Source: Burkholderiales bacterium (GTDB taxonomy: Bacteria; Pseudomonadota; Gammaproteobacteria; Burkholderiales; Burkholderiaceae_C). Taken from it: a DNA stretch of 64,000 nucleotides. Numbering within the stretch: position 1 is the first letter of the stretch; each line of letters starts with the position of its first letter. Both the position numbers and the translations under genes were made by a program. The notes beneath the pieces were generated by a model. It was given only the letters and a program-made list of their open reading frames with translations, made no database searches and was not told where the DNA came from. Below are positions 18,805 to 31,694 of this stretch, piece after piece. Location: positions 310,001 through 374,000 of the forward strand of contig JACRPO010000003.1 of the NCBI GenBank assembly GCA_016223165.1, read 5' to 3'.

Positions 18805-19727
18805 GTCGTCGGTCTGGCGGGCAGACCCCAGGTTTCGCGCAGGAATCGCTCGAGCCGCGCACGCGCCGCGGCACGCGCCTCGGGGTGGGCGCCGACATGC
18901 ACGCCCTGGCCCGGGTTGGCGCCGTTCGGCACGTCGCGCCGCAGGCGCAGCGGCGCCGTGCCGTCGAAGCCGTGGTGCGCGCCTTCGTAGGCTTCCCATT
19001 GCGGCGCGGGCACGGACGCCGCGGCCCTGGCAGCCAGCACCTTGCAGGGCGCGGCGGGCGTCCAGTCGTCGGCTTCGCCCAGCAGCATCAGCAACGGCGC
19101 ACTCGGCCGATAGCCGCGCCGCAGCTCCGCTTCGCAGCCGGGGTAGAAGGCGACGGCGAGGCTCGGACGCACGGCCGCGCGCCTGACCTCGGGATGCACG
19201 AGGTTGGTGGCCGCGAGCACGGTGCTGCCGCCGTTGGACCAGCCGAGCAGCCCGAGCCGCGCCGCGTCCACGCCCGGCTGCCGCGCCAGCCAGGCGAGCG
19301 CCCCGAGCGCGTCGCGGCGGCGCTGCAGCTGCGTCACCTTGCGTTCGCCGGTGCGCTGCGTGCACAGCTCGCGCTCGCCGCGCGGCGTCAGCGAATCGGT
19401 GACGAGCACATGGATGCCGAGCGCATTGAGTGCCGCGGCGAGCTCGGTGTAGCGCGGCCCGAGCTGCCGTTCGGCACGCGGGCGCTCGAAGAGCCCGCCG
19501 CAGCCGTGCAGGAGCAGCAGCGCCGGCGCCGGCTTCGCGCCGGCCGGGGGCTCGGCCGCGAACCAGGTGGCGGGCAGCGATACCGGCGCGCCGCCGGGCG
19601 ACGCATCGAGGCTCGGCACCGACAACACCACCGGAGCCGCAGCGGCCGCCGGCGTGGCCAGCCCCACCGTCGACAGCAGGGCGACGGCCAGCAAAGACCC
19701 GGCGTGCTTCGCGCGCATCGCCGGCAT
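18801..19727 (-). CDS. Dienelactone hydrolase-family exported hydrolase
   Basis: This is an alpha/beta hydrolase of about 308 residues. From the ATG at 19727 the product begins with a good Sec signal peptide (MRAKHAGSLLAVALLSTVGL ending PAAAAA). The triad is visible: nucleophile Ser in LGWSNGGS, Asp in LLGEADDWTP and His in GAHHGF; the oxyanion-side HGCGG is also present. DLH enzymes often use Cys as nucleophile, so Ser here points to an esterase or peptidase-like activity. Longer starts at 19790, 19799 or 19838 are possible; they would add an LRAL-repeat leader from a 9-bp tandem array. The stop overlaps the next gene's start by 4 bp. Confidence 0.8.
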
Positions 19728-19744
19728 CGACCGCAGAACCGGCA

Positions 19745-19799
19745 ACGCCCGCAGCGCGCGCAGCGCCCGAAGCGCCCGCAGGGCGTGCATCGCGTGCAT
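19745..19799. repeat. Degenerate 9-bp repeats upstream of, or at the 5' end of, the hydrolase gene
   Basis: Units such as CGCGCGCAG, CGCCCGAAG, CGCCCGCAG, GGCGTGCAT and CGCGTGCAT follow one another. If the longer start of the hydrolase is used they encode MHAMHALRALRALRALRAL. Confidence 0.6.
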
Positions 19800-19840
19800 C
19801 GCGCCAGGCGCGCAACGGCCCGAAGCCGCGTGGCCCATCG

Positions 19841-19860
19841 TCACGGCACGCTCACGGCGC
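19841..19860. repeat. Duplicated stop-codon segment of the GNAT gene
   Basis: On the minus strand GCCGTGAGCGT is followed by GCCGTGACG. The first copy contains the TGA stop of the acetyltransferase gene (19852-19854); the second repeats it 11 bp later, just before a possible ATG at 19838. Confidence 0.6.
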
Positions 19861-20415
19861 CGCCTTCGGGTCGGGCCACGCGACTTGCGGCGGGTTCGGA
19901 TGCAGCCGCGCCATCGTGAACACGTCGGCATAGGCGCCGTCGCGCAACGCGAACGCACGGTGCGTGCCTTCCAGGCGGAAGTCGAACTGCCTGTACAGCG
20001 CGATGGCACGCTCGTTGTCGGTGAAGACGCTCAGCTCGACGCGCGTGACGTGGCCCCAGCGGTCGGCCCACTCGCACAGCGCGGCCATCAGCGCCTTGCC
20101 GACGCCGCGCCGCTGCGCGGCGCGCGCCACGCCGATGCCCAGGCCCATGGCGTGCCGTCGCCGCAGGTGCACGCCGGCCGGGTGCAGGCCGGCGCACGCG
20201 ACGACCTCGCCGCCCAGCTCGGCCACCAGCTGCAGGTCGGTGCGGCCGGCCTGCTGCTGCTCCACGAGGCGCGCGCGCGTCGCCTCCACGCTGGCGAAGG
20301 GCACCTGCAGCAGGTTGGCGAGCACATCGGGCTCGCTGTTCACGCGCACGATGGCCACGGCATCTTCGGGCACGGCACGGCGCAACGTGATGGCGGCGGT
20401 GGAGGAGGCGGTCAC
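19852..20415 (-). CDS. GNAT-family N-acetyltransferase
   Basis: The 187-residue protein has the GNAT fold. The acetyl-CoA-binding motif appears as GIGVARAAQRRGVGKALM at about 99-116 and the C-terminal beta-bulge region as NERAIALYRQFDFRLEG. The end (RDGAYADVFTMARL) is typical of the RimJ/RimL-PhnO-like group that acetylates small amines or protein N-termini; the substrate is unknown. I chose the GTG at 20415 because the frame further upstream translates the 12-bp tandem repeat. It is the first gene of a five-gene minus-strand run. Confidence 0.85.
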   Translation of the reverse strand: MTASSTAAITLRRAVPEDAVAIVRVNSEPDVLANLLQVPFASVEATRARLVEQQQAGRTDLQLVAELGGEVVACAGLHPAGVHLRRRHAMGLGIGVARAAQRRGVGKALMAALCEWADRWGHVTRVELSVFTDNERAIALYRQFDFRLEGTHRAFALRDGAYADVFTMARLHPNPPQVAWPDPKAAP

Positions 20416-20424
20416 GGCGGGGTC

Positions 20425-20460
20425 TCGCGGGTGATATCGCGTGTGATGTCGCGGGTGATG
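20425..20460. repeat. 12-bp tandem repeat, three copies, upstream of the GNAT gene
   Basis: TCGCGGGTGATA, TCGCGTGTGATG and TCGCGGGTGATG follow one another exactly. On the gene strand the array lies 10 bp before the GTG start. Confidence 0.9.
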
Positions 20461-20622
20461 ATCCGGCGGCCGATCGTCGGCTCGACGATCGAGTCCGGCG
20501 CAGTCCGGCTGAGCCATTGTGCCGCCGCGCCGCGTGCGGCCGCTGCAGATCGAGGACGCCGATCGATGGCGCCGGCGAAGACGCGGATCGGCCCCGGCCG
20601 CGAGACGACAATCCGCGCCGCC

Positions 20623-22614
20623 ATGGTCGACCGCCACACCGCCGCCCTCTTCGCCGAACGCATGCGCGAGGGCGCGGCCGCGCGCCAGCGGGGCGACATC
20701 GCCGCCGCCACGCACAACGTCGAAGCCGCGCTGGCCCTCGTGCCCGGCCAGCCCGAGGCGCTGCGCTGGCTGGGCGAGCTCGCACGCGCACGCGGCGACG
20801 AAGCGGTGGCCGAATCGGCCTGGCGCCGCTCGCTCGCCGCCCACGAGGCACAGCCGGCGGTGTGGAACAACCTCGGCAACCTGCTCGCGCGCACGGGGCG
20901 CGAAGAGGCGGCGCTCGCCGCGCTCACGCGTGCCATCACGCTCGAGCCGCGCTACACCGAAGCGCACTACAACCTGGCGCGCGTGCTGCACCGCGCCGGC
21001 CGCGGCAGCGAGGCGGCCACGGCGCTGCAGGCCGCGCTCGCGCTGCCCGGCGGCCCGCGCGCCGCCATGCTGCAACTGGCCGCGCGCCTGCAGGAGAACG
21101 CTGGCCACCTCGCCGAGGCGCTGGCCGCGCTCGACGCGGCGCTCGAGATCGCACCGCGCAAGCCCGCGTTGCACCACAACCGCGGCGTGCTGCTGCACCG
21201 CCTGGCCCGCCATGCCGAGGCGGTGGCCGCGCACGAGCAGGCGCTCGCGCTCGAGTTTCCACCCGCACCTCTACCTGCATCTCCACCTGCATCGCCACCT
21301 GCATCGCCACCTGCATCGCCACCTGCTTCTCCACCTGCGCTTCCATCCGCGCTTCCGTTCGCGCAGGCACTCACCGAGCGCGGCGCCGAGGCCACCGGCG
21401 CGGCCCGTGCCGACATGCACTACAACCACGCCAACGCCCTGCAGGCGCTGGGCCGTGGCGACGAGGCGCGAGCCGCCTATCGCCGCGCGCTCGCCGTCGA
21501 TGCGCGGCACACGCTCGCCCTGTACGACCTCGCGCGCCTGCGCTGGCGCCTGGGCGACGACGACTTCGACGAAGAACTGCGCGCCCTCGAGGCCGCCGAC
21601 CCCGCTTCGCCGCTCGGCCCCGGCCTGCGCGGCCACCTGCTGGCGCGCGCCGAGCGGCATGCCGAGGCCGGCGCCGCCTTTGCCGAGGCACTGCGGCGCG
21701 AGCCGGGTGCCGCCGGCTTTCACGACGGCCTCGGGCGCGTGCTCAGCCGCCAGGGGCGGCACGCCGAGGCACTCGCCGCGCACGAGCGCGCGCTCGCGCT
21801 CGCGCCGGCCGATGGCGACCTGCACGCGCACCACGCCGCCGCGCTGCTCGCGGCCGGCCGGGCGCGCGAGGCGCTGACCGCCGCCGAGCATGCCTGCACC
21901 CTGGCACCGCTGGACCAACACGCGTGGGCGCAGCGCGGCCTCGCCTGGCGCCTGCTCGGCGACGCGCGGGACACCTGGCTCAACGACGTGCAGCGCTTCG
22001 TCGCCGTGCACGACCTCGAGGCGCCCGCCGGCTTTGCCGACATGGCCGCCTTCAACGCCGCCCTCGCCGAAGAGCTGCGCGCGCTGCACCACGACCGCCG
22101 CGAGCCGGTCGACCAGACGCTGCGCCGCGGCACGCAGACGCTCGGCAACCTCTTCGAGCAGCAGGCGCCGCTCGTGCAGGCGCTGAAGGCGCGCATCGCC
22201 GAGGCGGTGACGAAGACGATCGCCGCGCTGCCCGCCGGTGAGGCGGCGCATCCGCTGCTCGGCCGCCGGCCCGCTCAGGCAGGCCCGCAGGCCGCGGCCT
22301 GGCGCTTCAGCGACAGCTGGTCTTCGCGCCTCGCGCGCGGCGGCTTCCACACCGACCACGTGCACCCGCATGGCTGGCTGAGCTCGGCCTACTACGTGAG
22401 CCTGCCGCCCTCGGTGGGGCACGACGCCCCGGGCCAGGCCGGCTGGATCCGCTTTGGCCAGCCCGACCGCGAGCTCGGCCTCGCGCCGACGCTGCAGGTG
22501 GCCCCGCGCGTCGGGCGGCTCGTGCTGTTTCCGTCGTACCTGTGGCACGGCACCGTGCCCTTCGACGACGAAGCCGAGCGGCTGACGATCGCGTTCGACG
22601 TCGTGCCGGCCTAG
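20623..22614 (+). CDS. TPR protein with C-terminal 2-oxoglutarate/Fe(II) oxygenase-like domain
   Basis: The protein has 663 residues. Residues 1-450 are tandem TPR helices (AVWNNLGNLLARTGREEAAL, AHYNLARVLHRAG and others). At about 214-245 they are interrupted by a Pro/Ala/Ser linker made of a 12-bp DNA repeat. Residues 530-660 match the 2OG-FeII-Oxy_5 family: the iron-binding HVHPHGWLSSAYYVSLP segment, then LVLFPSYLWHGTVPF with the distal His. Proteins of this design are predicted hydroxylases acting on proteins or glycans; the target is unknown. Start options are ATG 20623 or ATG 20566, neither with a good ribosome binding site. Confidence 0.82.
   Translation: MVDRHTAALFAERMREGAAARQRGDIAAATHNVEAALALVPGQPEALRWLGELARARGDEAVAESAWRRSLAAHEAQPAVWNNLGNLLARTGREEAALAALTRAITLEPRYTEAHYNLARVLHRAGRGSEAATALQAALALPGGPRAAMLQLAARLQENAGHLAEALAALDAALEIAPRKPALHHNRGVLLHRLARHAEAVAAHEQALALEFPPAPLPASPPASPPASPPASPPASPPALPSALPFAQALTERGAEATGAARADMHYNHANALQALGRGDEARAAYRRALAVDARHTLALYDLARLRWRLGDDDFDEELRALEAADPASPLGPGLRGHLLARAERHAEAGAAFAEALRREPGAAGFHDGLGRVLSRQGRHAEALAAHERALALAPADGDLHAHHAAALLAAGRAREALTAAEHACTLAPLDQHAWAQRGLAWRLLGDARDTWLNDVQRFVAVHDLEAPAGFADMAAFNAALAEELRALHHDRREPVDQTLRRGTQTLGNLFEQQAPLVQALKARIAEAVTKTIAALPAGEAAHPLLGRRPAQAGPQAAAWRFSDSWSSRLARGGFHTDHVHPHGWLSSAYYVSLPPSVGHDAPGQAGWIRFGQPDRELGLAPTLQVAPRVGRLVLFPSYLWHGTVPFDDEAERLTIAFDVVPA
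21262..21357. repeat. 12-bp in-frame tandem repeat, about eight copies
   Basis: The core unit CCTGCATCGCCA (with CTCCA or TTCTC variants) repeats every 12 bp from 21274, flanked by diverged copies. It encodes Pro-Ala-Ser-Pro tetrapeptides in the linker of the TPR/oxygenase protein. Confidence 0.9.
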
Positions 22615-22816
22615 GACTCCGGGCGGCAGAAGCGTCCTGGGGCCGACGGCCCGCCCGGACGGCCCGGCCTTGCGCCTTCCGCCTCCCGGAGCCGCGCGCC
22701 GCCGATGGGGGTGTCGCCGCCATGTCCGGTGCGCCCGGGTGCTGTCGTATCGAGAGCGAGGACGCCGCAAAAGCGCCCTGCCGAGCGACCCGATCACCCG
22801 CCACAGGAGCTTCGCC

Positions 22817-23407
22817 ATGACCGACGCATGCACTCATGCCAGGCCCGCCCATCATGTCCACGCCGACTGCACATCCGCCTCGCGCGCGCAGCCGCGCGGC
22901 GCCGGCCGCACGCTGCGGCACCGCCACCTGCCCTGGGCGAGCACCACCCTGCTCGCGCTCGCGTGCGCCGTACTGATCATCGCCTGCGGCGGCAGCGACC
23001 CCGAGGTGCCGGTGGCGCAACAGCAGCCCGTTCCCGCCGAGAGCGCCGAGGTCCCGACGACCGCGCTGCCCGAGTCACTGTGGGGCGCGGAAGGCCGGGC
23101 CAAAGGCACGCTGCCCGAAGACCGCCCGGCCTACACGGCCGCGAAGTGGTCGAGCCAGCGCTACGCCACGCGGGCGCAGCTCGCGGCCGAGGAGCTGATC
23201 GCCGGCCCCTACACGCTCGTCATCGACGCCGACGACGAGGCGGCGGTCGAGAGCGGCCTGCAGTACGCAGATGCCGTGCACACCTTCGCCGGCGGCAGGG
23301 AGCTGCTCGGCATCTTCGTGCGCTCGCGCCAGCCCGCGCTCGCGGCGCGCCTGGCCGAGCGGCTGACGCACGAGCAGGGCTGGGCCAATGTCTTCGTCGT
23401 GATCTGA
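22817..23407 (+). CDS. Hypothetical lipoprotein or single-TM protein
   Basis: I do not recognise this 196-residue protein. A His/Arg-rich N-terminus of about 45 residues precedes a hydrophobic stretch (TLLALACAVLIIACGGSD) that reads as a lipobox ending ACGGS, although the long n-region is unusual. The rest (about 60-196) is a soluble alpha/beta domain, YTLVIDADDEAAVESGLQYA and then GGRELLGIFVRSRQPALAARL. The ATG at 22817 has a well-spaced AGGAG. It lies upstream of the sigma-factor remnant, but a 156-bp gap separates them. Confidence 0.7.
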   Translation: MTDACTHARPAHHVHADCTSASRAQPRGAGRTLRHRHLPWASTTLLALACAVLIIACGGSDPEVPVAQQQPVPAESAEVPTTALPESLWGAEGRAKGTLPEDRPAYTAAKWSSQRYATRAQLAAEELIAGPYTLVIDADDEAAVESGLQYADAVHTFAGGRELLGIFVRSRQPALAARLAERLTHEQGWANVFVVI

Positions 23408-23563
23408 ATCTGCGAGACGGCCCCGGGGGCGCCGAGTGCGCCTTCCAAGCCGGGGCCGCGGCGCGGGGCGCAGCCGGGCGCCGGCCGGGCTGCCGATGCC
23501 GCCATCGGCTTGTCGCTACCATCGAGCCGCACCGCTCCCGAAGAGCGGGCGGAGAGGAGCTCG

Positions 23564-24119
23564 ATGGGCGACATCACGCAACTCCTGGTGCGCGCCCGCG
23601 AGGGCGACCGGCAGGCGTTCGACGCACTCTTCCAGGCGCTTACCCGGACCTGCGCCGCATCGCGCGCGCCCGCCTGGCGCCGCACGTGCGCGGCACGATG
23701 CTCGACACCTCGGCGCTGGTGCACGAGGCCTACCTCAAGTTCGAGCAGGCGGCGCGACCCTGACGCCGGGCGACCGCACGCACTTCCTCGCCTACGCCGC
23801 GCACGTGATGCGCTCGATCATCGTCGACGCGGCCCGCGCCAGTCGCAGCCAGCGCCGCGGCGGCGACGCCGCGCACGTGACGCTCGACACCGGCGTGGCC
23901 GAGAGCGTCGCCGCCGGCGAGGAGGAGATCCTCGACGTGCATGCCGCGCTCGAGCGCCTGGCGGCGATGGACGAACGCCTCGCGCGTGTCGTCGAGATGC
24001 GCTACTTCGGCGGCATGAAGGAGACCGAGATCGCCGAGGCGCTCGGCCTCACCGAGCGCACCGTGCGGCGCGACTGGGAGAAGGCGCGGCTGCTGCTGGC
24101 CGGCGAGCTCAAGCGCTGA
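23564..24119 (+). pseudogene. ECF sigma factor gene (TIGR02999-like) with two frameshifts
   Basis: Three successive frames together give one ordinary ECF sigma factor of about 185 residues. Frame one from the ATG at 23564 gives MGDITQLLVRAREGDRQAF up to FQAL. At about 23640 one base is missing, and the text continues in the next frame as YPDLRRIARARLAPHVRG to KFEQAAR. At about 23752 one more base is missing, and the third frame gives TPGDRTHFLAYAAHVMR through the sigma-4 helix-turn-helix (EIAEALGLTERTVRRDW) to LAGELKR. Both steps are -1 type, about 110 bp apart, with no slippery heptamer that I can see. The gene could be inactivated, or the errors could be in the sequence. In related genomes this family sits beside a Ser/Thr kinase like the one at 24880. 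Confidence 0.8.
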
Positions 24120-24140
24120 CTCCGCTGACGCCTCTCATGC

Positions 24141-24180
24141 CGCTGAAGCGCTGAAGCGCTGATGCGCTGATGCGCTGATG
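24141..24180. repeat. 8-bp tandem repeat, five copies, after the sigma-factor gene
   Basis: CGCTGAAG occurs twice and CGCTGATG three times in direct succession, with degenerate copies beyond. The unit resembles the final codons and stop of the sigma gene (AAGCGCTGA at 24111-24119), so the array repeats a stop-containing motif. Confidence 0.8.
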
Positions 24181-24338
24181 CGGTTGATGCCGTTGACGGC
24201 GCTGAAGCGCCGATACCGCCTGGTGCCACCACATGCGGGCGTGCGCGGCACGGCCGCTGTCCGCTTCGGCAGGCAGGCGTCGTATCTCCTGCGAGTGGGC
24301 CTGCGAGCGGGCCTGCACCCGCCGCCAGGAGAAACCGC

Positions 24339-24782
24339 TTGGACATCCGTGTGCCCTGTTCGCCCGCTTCGTTGCCGACCCGTCGTCCGCCTTCGGACGC
24401 GCCCATCCTGCGCCGGCCCGATCCACCGCTCCCGCGCGCCGCTGTGTGCCGCACGCCGCCTTCGGGTACGGCCACGCCACCGGGCCAATCGTCGCGGCCC
24501 TGGCGGCGCGGCTACCTGCGCCTGCTCACCTGGAGCTTCGCGCTCTTCAACGCCGTGCGCGTGGCGTCGTACCTGCCGACGATGTGGGCCATCCACGCCA
24601 GCGCCAACTCGTCGCAGCATTCGCTGTGGACCTGGGGCGCGTGGCTCGGCGCCAACGCCACGATGGCGGCCTGGCTGTACGAGCAGAACGGGCAGCGCGC
24701 GGACCGCGCCGTGCTCGTCAACCTCGCCAACGCGCTCGCCTGCGGTGCCACCGCGGCGCTGATCGCGGCCTATCGACCTTGA
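24339..24782 (+). CDS. Small membrane protein
   Basis: This 147-residue protein is not one I can name. The first 55 residues are Pro/Arg-rich and look disordered. From there the sequence has three hydrophobic segments: LLTWSFALFNAVRVASYLP, then LWTWGAWLGANATMAAWLY, then LVNLANALACGATAALIAAY. The start is a TTG at 24339, supported by AGGAG seven bases upstream. It lies between the sigma-factor remnant and the kinase gene on the same strand. Confidence 0.62.
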   Translation: MDIRVPCSPASLPTRRPPSDAPILRRPDPPLPRAAVCRTPPSGTATPPGQSSRPWRRGYLRLLTWSFALFNAVRVASYLPTMWAIHASANSSQHSLWTWGAWLGANATMAAWLYEQNGQRADRAVLVNLANALACGATAALIAAYRP

Positions 24783-24857
24783 AGGCCGAGGCGTCCCGGT
24801 GGCGCCATGACCGCGGCCACCTGTGACTACCATCGGACGGGCGGTGATCGGATGACC

Positions 24858-24879
24858 ATGAACGAGCCATGAACGAGCC

Positions 24880-24890
<11 letters not shown>
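24858..24890 (+). repeat. Triplicated start-codon segment with two mini-cistrons
   Basis: ATGAACGAGCC, ATGAACGAGCC and ATGAACGAACC follow one another with an 11-bp period, so the three ATGs are in three frames. The first two each read Met-Asn-Glu-Pro-stop, and each TGA overlaps the next ATG as ATGA. The third ATG (24880) opens the kinase gene. This could couple kinase translation to two four-codon leader cistrons. Confidence 0.85.
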
Positions 24891-27912
<3,022 letters not shown>

Positions 27913-28371
27913 CCGTCATCCAGCCGGAGCCTCGGCAAGGCTGCTCCTCCTCCGGGTCCGCTTCGCGCGGACGCCGCCCGGCTTGGCATCGATGGGCGCT
28001 TGCCCAGGGCGAGCGGCGCGCCGGCGAACACCAGATCGAGTTTCGCGACGGGCTCATCAGCGTCGTGCGCGTCGGCGGCAACTAGAGCCACGTCGCAGCG
28101 GCGATGCTGATCGAGGCTCGGCAGCCGCTGTCGCCATGACGCCCGCCCGTCGTGCAGGACGGCCGGCGCCCGCCACCACAGCGAATCGTGCGCTCGTGGC
28201 ACTCGCCGTCATGCTGCTCGTCGTCTGCGCCATGCAGGTGGCGGCCTGGTGGACCTGACGCCGAGCGCGTGCCGGCGTTGCAGAATCGGGTCATCCCGTT
28301 CTGCCCATCCCGTTCGCGACGCGCCGCGCTGCCCGGCCCATCGCTGCCGCGCCTCCAGGAGTCTGCCGCCC
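27913..28371. other. Region with no certain gene
   Basis: Between the kinase stop and the ParA-like gene I find no well-supported gene. An open stretch ends at 28085 with GLISVVRVGGN and might be the tail of a decayed gene. A 40-codon open frame at 28136-28258 encodes one hydrophobic helix and is listed separately. Confidence 0.5.
28136..28258 (+). CDS. Possible 40-residue single-TM protein
   Basis: The frame begins MTPARRAGRPAP and continues into one strong hydrophobic segment (LVALAVMLLVVCAMQVAAWW) with a positive N-terminus, which fits a small membrane protein. There is no clear ribosome binding site, and chance open frames are common at this GC content. Confidence 0.3.
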   Translation: MTPARRAGRPAPATTANRALVALAVMLLVVCAMQVAAWWT

Positions 28372-29103
28372 ATGTCGACGATCCCCACGCTCGAAGCCTC
28401 CACCACCGCCAAGGTGCACCTGATCGGCGGCGAGAAGGGCGGGGTCGGCAAATCGCTGGTGTCGCGCCTGCTCGCGCAGCACTTCATCGACGAGAACATC
28501 CCCTTCCTCGGCTTCGACACCGACCGCTCGCACGGCTCGCTGATGCGCTTCTACACGGGCTATGCGTCGCCGGTGCTGGTCGACCGCTACGAGGCGCTCG
28601 ACGCCCTCATCGAGGCGGCCATCGAGCAGCCGGCCCGCCGAGTGCTGGTGGACCTGGCGGCGCAGACGCACGAACCGCTGGTGAAGTGGATGGAAGAGTC
28701 CGGCGTGCTCGACGTGGCCGACGTGTCGGGCGTGGCCCTCCACTACTGGCACGTCATGGACGCGGGCAAGGACTCGGTCGAACTGCTGCAGCGCCTGCTC
28801 GACCGCTTCGGCCAGCGCCTGCATTACGTGCTCGTGCGCAACCAGTTGCGCGGCGACGACTTCGGCCAGCTCGAGCGCTCGGGCCAGTTGCAGCGGGCGC
28901 AGGGCCTGGGCGCGCGCGTCATCGACATCCGGCGGCTGCACGACGCCGTGGCGCAGAAGATCGACGCCACCAACTCGAGCTTCTGGCTGGCGCGCAACGG
29001 CAATGTCCGCGACGGCGGGCCGGCGCTCGGGCTCATGGAGCGCCAACGCCTGAAGCTGTGGCTCGGCCACGTGCATGGCGAGTTCACCAAGCTCGCACTC
29101 TGA
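28372..29103 (+). CDS. ParA/MinD-like P-loop ATPase
   Basis: The 243-residue protein has the deviant Walker A motif GGEKGGVGKS at about 20-29 with the signature first Lys, and FDTDRSHGS as the A'-type motif. A VLVDLAAQTHEPLVKW strand-turn corresponds to Walker B. It resembles MobD/VirC1-like members rather than chromosome-partition ParA, and no parB gene or parS-like repeat lies nearby. The role could be positioning of a protein complex. The ATG at 28372 follows AGGAG at ten bases. A hairpin lies just after the stop. Confidence 0.82.
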   Translation: MSTIPTLEASTTAKVHLIGGEKGGVGKSLVSRLLAQHFIDENIPFLGFDTDRSHGSLMRFYTGYASPVLVDRYEALDALIEAAIEQPARRVLVDLAAQTHEPLVKWMEESGVLDVADVSGVALHYWHVMDAGKDSVELLQRLLDRFGQRLHYVLVRNQLRGDDFGQLERSGQLQRAQGLGARVIDIRRLHDAVAQKIDATNSSFWLARNGNVRDGGPALGLMERQRLKLWLGHVHGEFTKLAL

Positions 29104-29118
29104 TCCGAGCGTGCGTGA

Positions 29119-29137
29119 GGCGGGCATGGTGCCCGCC
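29119..29137 (+). terminator. Hairpin after the ParA-like gene
   Basis: GGCGGGCA (29119-29126) and TGCCCGCC (29130-29137) form a perfect 8-bp stem with a 3-base loop, 15 bp after the stop. The stem is strong but not followed by a T-run. Confidence 0.45.
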
Positions 29138-29152
29138 GAGGATCGGCCCTGG

Positions 29153-29205
29153 TACGGATTTCCACCGCTCGCGGGAATTCCCTAGGCAACGCGTGCAAAT
29201 CCGTA
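29153..29205. promoter_or_regulatory. Perfect 9-bp inverted repeat upstream of the sugar-alcohol operon
   Basis: TACGGATTT (29153-29161) and AAATCCGTA (29197-29205) are exact inverted copies 35 bp apart, 120-172 bp before the binding-protein gene. The spacing suits two half-sites or a loop rather than a terminator. Control by the AraC-type regulator encoded at the far end is possible but unproven. Confidence 0.4.
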
Positions 29206-29324
29206 TCGACTGCTGCCGACGCCGTATGCGTGGGACGAGGTTGTGATTCCTATCGTTGGCCCGCCGTCGCCCTCACCGCGGCGCCTGACGAATCGGTCAC
29301 GCAAACGTCCCACGGAGACATCAC

Positions 29325-30647
<1,323 letters not shown>

Positions 30648-30696
30648 AGGGCATTCATCCGGCTGCTCGCGACCCGATCTGGCGCCTGTGATGCTC

Positions 30697-30714
30697 GCCG
30701 TACCGGAGTACGGC
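30697..30714 (+). promoter_or_regulatory. Hairpin between binding-protein and permease genes
   Basis: GCCGTAC (30697-30703) pairs with GTACGGC (30708-30714) around a 4-base loop. Hairpins here commonly stabilise the upstream mRNA or attenuate transcription so that the binding protein is made in excess. Confidence 0.4.
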
Positions 30715-30836
30715 TGCGCTTCTCGACGCCACCTCGGGCCGCTAGGGACGCTCGCGGCGCCGCCTGAAGGCCCTCTCGCGCACCGGCCTGCGGCCGCGCG
30801 CTCACCCAGCCCAAGCCCGCTGCAGGGGTCAACGCC

Positions 30837-31694
30837 ATGAAAAGACTCATGCCACGCGCCTTGATGGCGCCGGCCGTGGTCACGCTCTTCCTGTGGATGA
30901 TCGTGCCGCTGGTGATGTCGATCTATTTCTCGCTCGTGCGCTACAACCTGATGCAGCCGGGCGAGAAGGACTTCATCGGTCTCGCCAACTACGAGTTCTT
31001 CTTCACTGACCCCGACTTCGCCGCCTCGGTCGGCAACACGCTGCTGCTGCTCGGCTGGGTGATCGCCATCACCGTCGTGCTGGGCATCGCGCTGGCGCTG
31101 CTGGTCAACGAGGCCTTCCCCGGCCGCGGCATCGTGCGCGTGCTGCTGATCTCGCCCTTCTTCGTCATGCCCACGGCCAACGCGCTGCTGTGGAAGCACA
31201 TGATGATGAACCCGGTCTACGGCGTGCTCGCGCAGGTGGCCGTCTTCTTCGGCATGACGCCGGTCGACTGGCTGAGCGACCACCCGCTGTTCTCGGTGAT
31301 CCTGATGGTGGCGTGGCAGTGGTTGCCGTTCGCCTGCCTCATCTTCATCACCTCGCTGCAGTCGCTCGACCGCGACCAGATGGAGGCGGCCGGCATGGAT
31401 GGCGCCAATGCACTGCAGAAATTCTGGTTCCTGACCCTGCCGCACCTGGCGCGGCCGATCGCCGTGGTAGTGATGATCGAGATGATCTTCCTCATCGGCG
31501 TGTTCGCGGAGATCTTCACCACCACCGGCGGCGGCCCCGGCAACGCGAGCACCAACGTCGCGTTCCTCATCTTCAAGCAGGCGCTGATGAACTTCGACGT
31601 CGGCGTGGCCTCGGCCGGCGCGCTGTTCGCGGTGGTGCTGGCCAATATCGCCGCGGTCTTCCTGATCCGCATGATCGGCAAGAACCTCGATTGA
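30837..31694 (+). CDS. ABC transporter permease, sugar-alcohol type (first)
   Basis: The 285-residue inner-membrane protein is of the MalF/SmoF class with six predicted segments. The first is LMAPAVVTLFLWMIVPLVMSIYF near the N-terminus. The EAA loop that docks the ATPase appears as EAAGMDGANALQKFWFLTLPHL at about 182-203. It works with the second permease to form the channel. The stop-codon segment is repeated: a 12-bp unit containing TGA occurs two and a half times at the gene end. Confidence 0.92.
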   Translation: MKRLMPRALMAPAVVTLFLWMIVPLVMSIYFSLVRYNLMQPGEKDFIGLANYEFFFTDPDFAASVGNTLLLLGWVIAITVVLGIALALLVNEAFPGRGIVRVLLISPFFVMPTANALLWKHMMMNPVYGVLAQVAVFFGMTPVDWLSDHPLFSVILMVAWQWLPFACLIFITSLQSLDRDQMEAAGMDGANALQKFWFLTLPHLARPIAVVVMIEMIFLIGVFAEIFTTTGGGPGNASTNVAFLIFKQALMNFDVGVASAGALFAVVLANIAAVFLIRMIGKNLD

